Shown piece after piece: positions 33,426-37,176 of a stretch of 37,176 bases of DNA; position 1 is the stretch's first letter, and each line of letters starts with the position of its first letter. The stretch lies in contig NZ_NRRY01000049.1 of NCBI RefSeq assembly GCF_016583905.1, positions 1 through 37,176 of the forward strand, written 5' to 3'. The notes beneath the pieces are model-generated. The model worked only from the letters and a program-made list of their open reading frames with translations, was not told where the DNA came from and did not search any database. This DNA comes from Lamprobacter modestohalophilus (GTDB lineage Bacteria > Pseudomonadota > Gammaproteobacteria > Chromatiales > Chromatiaceae). The translations under genes and the position numbers were made by a program.

Positions 33426-33728
33426 ATGCATATCTGCCTTACACCTCAGCGCAGTCTCGTTTTGGCAACTGCGCTGGTCCTTGCGCCCCTAGCGCTGTCA
33501 GCGCAGGCCGCTGATGACCGGGTGCCTGGAGACGAATGGACCAAGCATGAGCCTGGCCAGCAACAGTTTCCGGGTAGCCAGTGGGATAGCGGCGAGGAGC
33601 GCCCCAGCGCGGTCCGTGGTTTGCCAGATTTTCGATTCCCGAAGAATAATATGGGCGAGGTCGAGCGGCCCTCCAGCCAGAACCCTAGCTCCAATCTGGA
33701 GAACAGCCAGAATGCGCCGAAGCAATAG
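33426..33728 (+). CDS. Small exported hydrophilic protein
   Basis: This is a 100-residue ORF with a clear signal peptide (RSLVLATALVLAPLALSAQAA), GGAG upstream of the ATG, and a mature part rich in Pro, Gln, Glu and Asn (VPGDEWTKHEPGQQQFPGSQ, RGLPDFRFPKNNMGEVERPS). No domain was recognised. It may be a periplasmic or secreted intrinsically disordered protein. Confidence 0.5.
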   Translation: MHICLTPQRSLVLATALVLAPLALSAQAADDRVPGDEWTKHEPGQQQFPGSQWDSGEERPSAVRGLPDFRFPKNNMGEVERPSSQNPSSNLENSQNAPKQ

Positions 33729-33791
33729 GTCTCTGTAGCCGACCCAAACCCAGCCAACCGCTACGCCCAGCAAAAGGACACAAGACCATCC

Positions 33792-35981
33792 GTGAACGTC
33801 CAGGCCCACGAAGCACTCAAAGCCAAGATCTGGGAAATCGCCAACCGCTTGCGTGGACCCTACCGACCGCCCCAGTACCGCCTCGTGATGCTGCCGATGG
33901 TGGTGCTGCGCCGGCTCGACTGCGTGCTGGCGCCGACCAAGGAGGCCGTGCTCGAGCGATATCAAAGCCTGCAGGCCCAGCACATGCCCGAAGCGGCCAT
34001 GGATAAGCTGCTCGGCAAGGCCGCCGATCCGACCCGCAAGCATCCGCTCTACAACACCAGCCCCTACAGCTTCGAGCGGCTTCTCGGCGATTCCGAGAAT
34101 ATCGCGCCTAACCTGGTCGCCTACATCAACGGCTTCTCGCCGATCGCGCGCGCCATCTTCGAGCGCTTCAAGTTCGCCGACCAGATCGAGAAGCTCGACG
34201 CCAGCAATCGCCTCTTCACCCTCGTCAAGGCCATGGCCGAGGTCGATCTGCATCCGCGTCGGATCGACAACCTGCAGATGGGCTACCTGTTCGAGCATCT
34301 GGTGATGCGCTTCAACGAACAGGCCAACGAGGAGGCTGGCGACCATTTCACCCCGCGCGAGGTCATCCGGCTGATGGCCAATCTGATCTACACCGGCGAG
34401 GAAGACGTCTACAAACCCGGCGTCTACCGCACCATCTACGATCCAACCTGCGCCACTGGCGGCATGCTCTCGGTCTCCGAAGAGCTGATCCTCTCCCAGA
34501 ACCAACGTGCCTTGCTCGCCCTCTACGGGCAGGAATACAACGACGAGGCCTGGGCCATCTGCTGCGCCGACCTGCTGATCAAGGACGAGGACACCGCCAA
34601 CATCGTGCTCGGCGACACCCTCGGCGACGGCAAGACGGGGGACGGCTTCGAGGGTGAGCGCTTCCATTACATGATGGCCAACCCGCCCTTCGGCGTCGAA
34701 TGGAAAGACCAGAAGCAGATCGTTGAGCGCGAGCACCAGAACCGGGGCTTTTCCGGTCGCTTTGGTGCCGGGCTGCCGGCCATCAATGACGGTTCGCTGC
34801 TGTTCTTGCAGCACATGATCGCGAAGATGCACCCCTACGCCGACGGTGACGAAGAGCGGCCAGGCTCCAAGATCGCCATCGTCTTCAACGGCTCGCCGCT
34901 ATTCTCTGGAGACGCCGGCTCGGGGCCGTCCAACATCCGCCGCTGGATCATCGAGAACGACTGGCTCGATGCCATCATCGCGCTGCCTGACCAGCTGTTC
35001 TACAACACCGGCATCTTCACCTACGTTTGGCTGGTCACCAATCGCAAGCCGCTCGAGCGCCAAGGCCGGGTGCAGCTGATCGACGGCACCCGCTTCTTCC
35101 GCAAGATGAAGAAGAGCCTCAACAACAAGCGCAACGAGATCACCGAGGCGCAGATTGCCCACCTGACCCGCGTCTACGGCCATCACCAAGACGGCGAGAC
35201 CGCGCCCGCTGGGATCCAGTTCCAGAGCGATGACCAAACGGAGCCCCGCGTCATCTCGCGCATCTTCGAGAACCGCGAGTTTGGTTACCTCAAGATCACC
35301 GTGGAGCGCCCGCTACGGATGAGCTTCGAGGCCAGCCCGGCGCGCATTGCCGCGCTCGACGATCAGACCGCCTTTGCCAACCTGGCCAGCAGCAAGAAGC
35401 GCAAGGATCAAGCACGGATCGACGACGAGATCGAAGCCGGTCAAAAGCAACAAACGGTCATCCGCAAGATGCTGTCCACGCTGGAAAGCAAGGGCCACTA
35501 CAAGGACCGCGCCCTCTTCGAGACCGATCTGACCCGCGCTGCCAAGGCTGCTGATCTCAAGCTCCCGGCCCCGATCAAGAAGGCCATCTTTGCCGCCCTC
35601 GGCAAACGCGACCCTGAGGCTGAGATTTGCCGTGACGGAAAAGGCCGACCCGAGCCGGATAGCGAGCTTCGTGATACCGAGAACATCCCACTGCCGCCTG
35701 GTACTGTGCTCCCGCTGCCGATGGACTTCGGCCCGGACAAGCCCAACGACCGGATGGTTGCGGAGTTCCGCGAGACCATCGATGCCTACATGGCGTCCGA
35801 GGTCTTGCCGCATGTCTCGGATGCCTGGGTGGACTACGACAAGACCAAGGTGGGCTACGAGATCCCGATCAACCGGCATTTCTATGTCTACAAGCCGCCG
35901 CGTCCGTTGGATGAGATCGAGGGGGATATTAGTCGGCTAGAAGGGGAGATCGCGGGGTTACTGAAGGGGCTGGTAGGATGA
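33792..35981 (+). CDS. hsdM: Type I restriction-modification DNA methyltransferase subunit
   Basis: This 729-residue N6-adenine methyltransferase subunit works with HsdS to methylate the recognition site. The N-terminal HsdM helical domain (AHEALKAKIWEIANRLRG, MLPMVVLRRLDC) is followed by the SAM-binding motif DPTCATGGML and the catalytic motif ANPPF (MMANPPFGVEW), then FNGSPLFSGDAGSGPSNIRRW. The long C-terminal region (about 480-729) with DYDKTKVGYEIPINRHFYVY and a coiled end contacts HsdS. The start is GTG at 33792 with a distant AAGGA. Its stop overlaps the hsdS ATG by 4 bases. No hsdR lies in the window. Confidence 0.95.
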   Translation: MNVQAHEALKAKIWEIANRLRGPYRPPQYRLVMLPMVVLRRLDCVLAPTKEAVLERYQSLQAQHMPEAAMDKLLGKAADPTRKHPLYNTSPYSFERLLGDSENIAPNLVAYINGFSPIARAIFERFKFADQIEKLDASNRLFTLVKAMAEVDLHPRRIDNLQMGYLFEHLVMRFNEQANEEAGDHFTPREVIRLMANLIYTGEEDVYKPGVYRTIYDPTCATGGMLSVSEELILSQNQRALLALYGQEYNDEAWAICCADLLIKDEDTANIVLGDTLGDGKTGDGFEGERFHYMMANPPFGVEWKDQKQIVEREHQNRGFSGRFGAGLPAINDGSLLFLQHMIAKMHPYADGDEERPGSKIAIVFNGSPLFSGDAGSGPSNIRRWIIENDWLDAIIALPDQLFYNTGIFTYVWLVTNRKPLERQGRVQLIDGTRFFRKMKKSLNNKRNEITEAQIAHLTRVYGHHQDGETAPAGIQFQSDDQTEPRVISRIFENREFGYLKITVERPLRMSFEASPARIAALDDQTAFANLASSKKRKDQARIDDEIEAGQKQQTVIRKMLSTLESKGHYKDRALFETDLTRAAKAADLKLPAPIKKAIFAALGKRDPEAEICRDGKGRPEPDSELRDTENIPLPPGTVLPLPMDFGPDKPNDRMVAEFRETIDAYMASEVLPHVSDAWVDYDKTKVGYEIPINRHFYVYKPPRPLDEIEGDISRLEGEIAGLLKGLVG

Positions 35982-36607
35982 AATTGAGTTCAGGTTCGGA
36001 TGACATTCCACAGGGTTTCAAAGACTCAGGGGTAGATTGGCTTGGATCCATACCTACCCATTGGGATGTCGCCCCCCTAAGGACACGATTCCGTGTTGAT
36101 CTTGGAAAAATGTTGGACTCCAGTAGAATTGATAGCTCTCGCCTATTTCCCTATCTTCGCAACATTGATGTTCAGTGGGACAAGATTAATACCAAGTCTC
36201 TCCCCGAAATGACTTTTGATGATGATGAGTTGGCACGATACTCCCTTAATGATGGGGATTTACTCGTTTGCGAAGGCGGCGAAGTAGGTAGAGCAGCAAT
36301 ATGGAGCGCTCCAATTGCACAGTGCTTTTTCCAAAAAGCACTTCATAGGCTGCGTGCTCTTGATGCCAATACGCTACCACGCTTTATGTATTATTTGCTC
36401 GCGATGTCTGCGGGCATGGGTGTCTTTCGCGCAAATGGTAACCCAAACACAATTGACCATCTCACTTCCGAGGCATTCCGCAGCTATAGATTTCCTTGGC
36501 CGCCAATTGAAGAGCAAGTACGCATAGCAACTTATCTGGATGAGAAGACAGCGCGGATCGATGCGCTGATCGAGAAAAAGCGCGCGCTACTAGTGCAACC
36601 CTGTTAA
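35978..36607 (+). pseudogene. hsdS: Type I specificity subunit, truncated by an IS element
   Basis: The 209 residues begin with GFKDSGVDWLGSIPTHWDVAPL, the standard start of a target recognition domain, and reach the conserved central helix EEQVRIATYLDEKTARIDALIEKKRALL. After that the reading frame ends within four residues (VQPC, stop), where a normal HsdS of about 400 residues would continue into the second recognition domain. An IS630-type element begins there. The recognition domain is visibly AT-richer than hsdM, as is common for exchanged specificity domains. Half-subunits can dimerise in some systems, so partial function is possible. Confidence 0.9.
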
Positions 36608-37176
36608 ATACCTGAGACCGTTCCCAGATAGTAACCTTGTCATTCTCATCATTCACATAGCGACTGACCGGAGGTTCTCACCGATGCCGCGCTGTACTGC
36701 AGCCCCAGTTGACGTCTCTGACAAAGACGCTCGCGTCCTGCAAGCGCTGGAGCGCCGACACAACGCGCCCCAAGGATTGGTCAAGCGCGCTCAGATCATT
36801 CTCCTCGCCGCACGTGGGGTCGGTGTGCGCGCAACTGCCGAACGCCTCGGCCTCGGCCGCGCGACGGTGCAGCGCTGGCGTCGCCGGTGGTCGAGTGCCG
36901 CGGCAACGGAGTCGGCCCTGGAGCGCCTGGTCGATGCCCCGCGCCCGGGCACGCCGCCGACCTTCAGCCCGGAGCAGATCTGCTCGATCCTGGCGCTTGC
37001 CTGCGAACCGCCCAAGCGCGACGGTCAAGAACTGACGCATTGGACCCATGCGGACTTGGCCGCCGAGGCCATCGCACGCGGCATCGTGGAGTCCATCTCG
37101 CCGGACTCCATCGGGCGCTTCCTGCGCGAGGCCGACCTCAAGCCGCACCGCACCCGGGGCTGGATCAACACGCCCC
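36592..37176 (+). mobile_element. IS630-family insertion sequence, left part
   Basis: The element begins about where hsdS homology ends; TA dinucleotides at 36588-36589 and 36591-36592 fit the TA target of IS630/mariner elements. Leader sequence (AT-rich) precedes the transposase ATG at 36684. The right end lies outside the window, so terminal repeats could not be matched. Confidence 0.75.
36684..37176 (+). CDS. IS630-family transposase, N-terminal part (runs off the end)
   Basis: The frame is open for 164 codons from the ATG (GGAGG 9 bases upstream) to the window edge. Residues about 17-70 form a helix-turn-helix region (LVKRAQIILLAARGVGVRAT, AERLGLGRATVQRWRRRW). Then follow EPPKRDGQELTHWTHADLAAEA and SPDSIGRFLREADLKPHRTRGW, hallmarks of IS630-type transposases upstream of the DDE catalytic domain, which lies beyond the window. 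It is probably intact, but completeness cannot be judged. Confidence 0.88.
   Translation, partial: MPRCTAAPVDVSDKDARVLQALERRHNAPQGLVKRAQIILLAARGVGVRATAERLGLGRATVQRWRRRWSSAAATESALERLVDAPRPGTPPTFSPEQICSILALACEPPKRDGQELTHWTHADLAAEAIARGIVESISPDSIGRFLREADLKPHRTRGWINTP

Noticed and set aside
33498-34832. Leftward open frame of 444 codons across hsdM and the small exported protein
   Set aside because: hsdM on the other strand has clear motifs; the leftward frame has none and crosses an intergenic gap.

Overview
The window looks like a chromosomal segment of a GC-rich gammaproteobacterium, probably a salt-tolerant sulfur or nitrogen oxidiser related to the Chromatiales. This placement is an inference. 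It rests on gene content (MBL-rhodanese sulfur enzyme, multiheme cytochromes, BCCT transporter, Mrp antiporter, encapsulin with ferritin cargo) and on high GC; no rRNA or other phylogenetic marker is present. No tRNA, rRNA or CRISPR array was recognised.

Layout. 1-2166: a gene tail, a tiny secreted-peptide ORF and a BCCT osmolyte transporter broken near its 3' end by a frameshift. 2603-5032 (+): an MBL-fold/double-rhodanese sulfur protein, a small four-cysteine protein and a two-PRC-barrel protein. 5048-8500 (-): a CopB-type copper ATPase, then an encapsulin shell and its encapsulated-ferritin cargo. 8994-17878: a multiheme cytochrome region. It holds a NapC-type tetraheme protein with an octaheme hydroxylamine-oxidoreductase-like protein (haoCA-like), an FtsH protease on the opposite strand, a second NapC-type tetraheme protein, a CHAD protein, an octaheme tetrathionate-reductase-family cytochrome and a membrane cytochrome b. 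Together these four c-type cytochromes carry 24 CXXCH sites. 18021-18849: a small acidic protein and a truncated repeat protein. 18924-25430 (-): a complete Mrp cation/proton antiporter operon, mrpAB-C-D-E-F-G, with coding tandem repeats in three subunits. 25506-33728: CBS-pair protein, metallophosphoesterase, Uma2-family protein, an RND pump without an adaptor, a SYLF protein and two small envelope proteins. 33792-37176: type I modification genes hsdM and hsdS, with hsdS cut short by an IS630-family element that runs off the end.

How the genes may work together. The best candidate for an unusual system is 8994-17878. Quinol electrons could enter through two NapC-type anchors and a cytochrome b, and reach two octaheme enzymes acting on nitrogen or sulfur oxyanions, with FtsH and the polyphosphate-binding CHAD protein embedded in the same locus. 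In the HAO-like protein, the C-terminal motif where I expect the cross-linking tyrosine of ammonia-oxidiser HAO reads GPDWAHWHG, which hints at a reductive rather than oxidative enzyme. Neighbouring modules deal with metal and ion stress: iron storage, copper export, and Na+/H+ exchange with osmolyte uptake.
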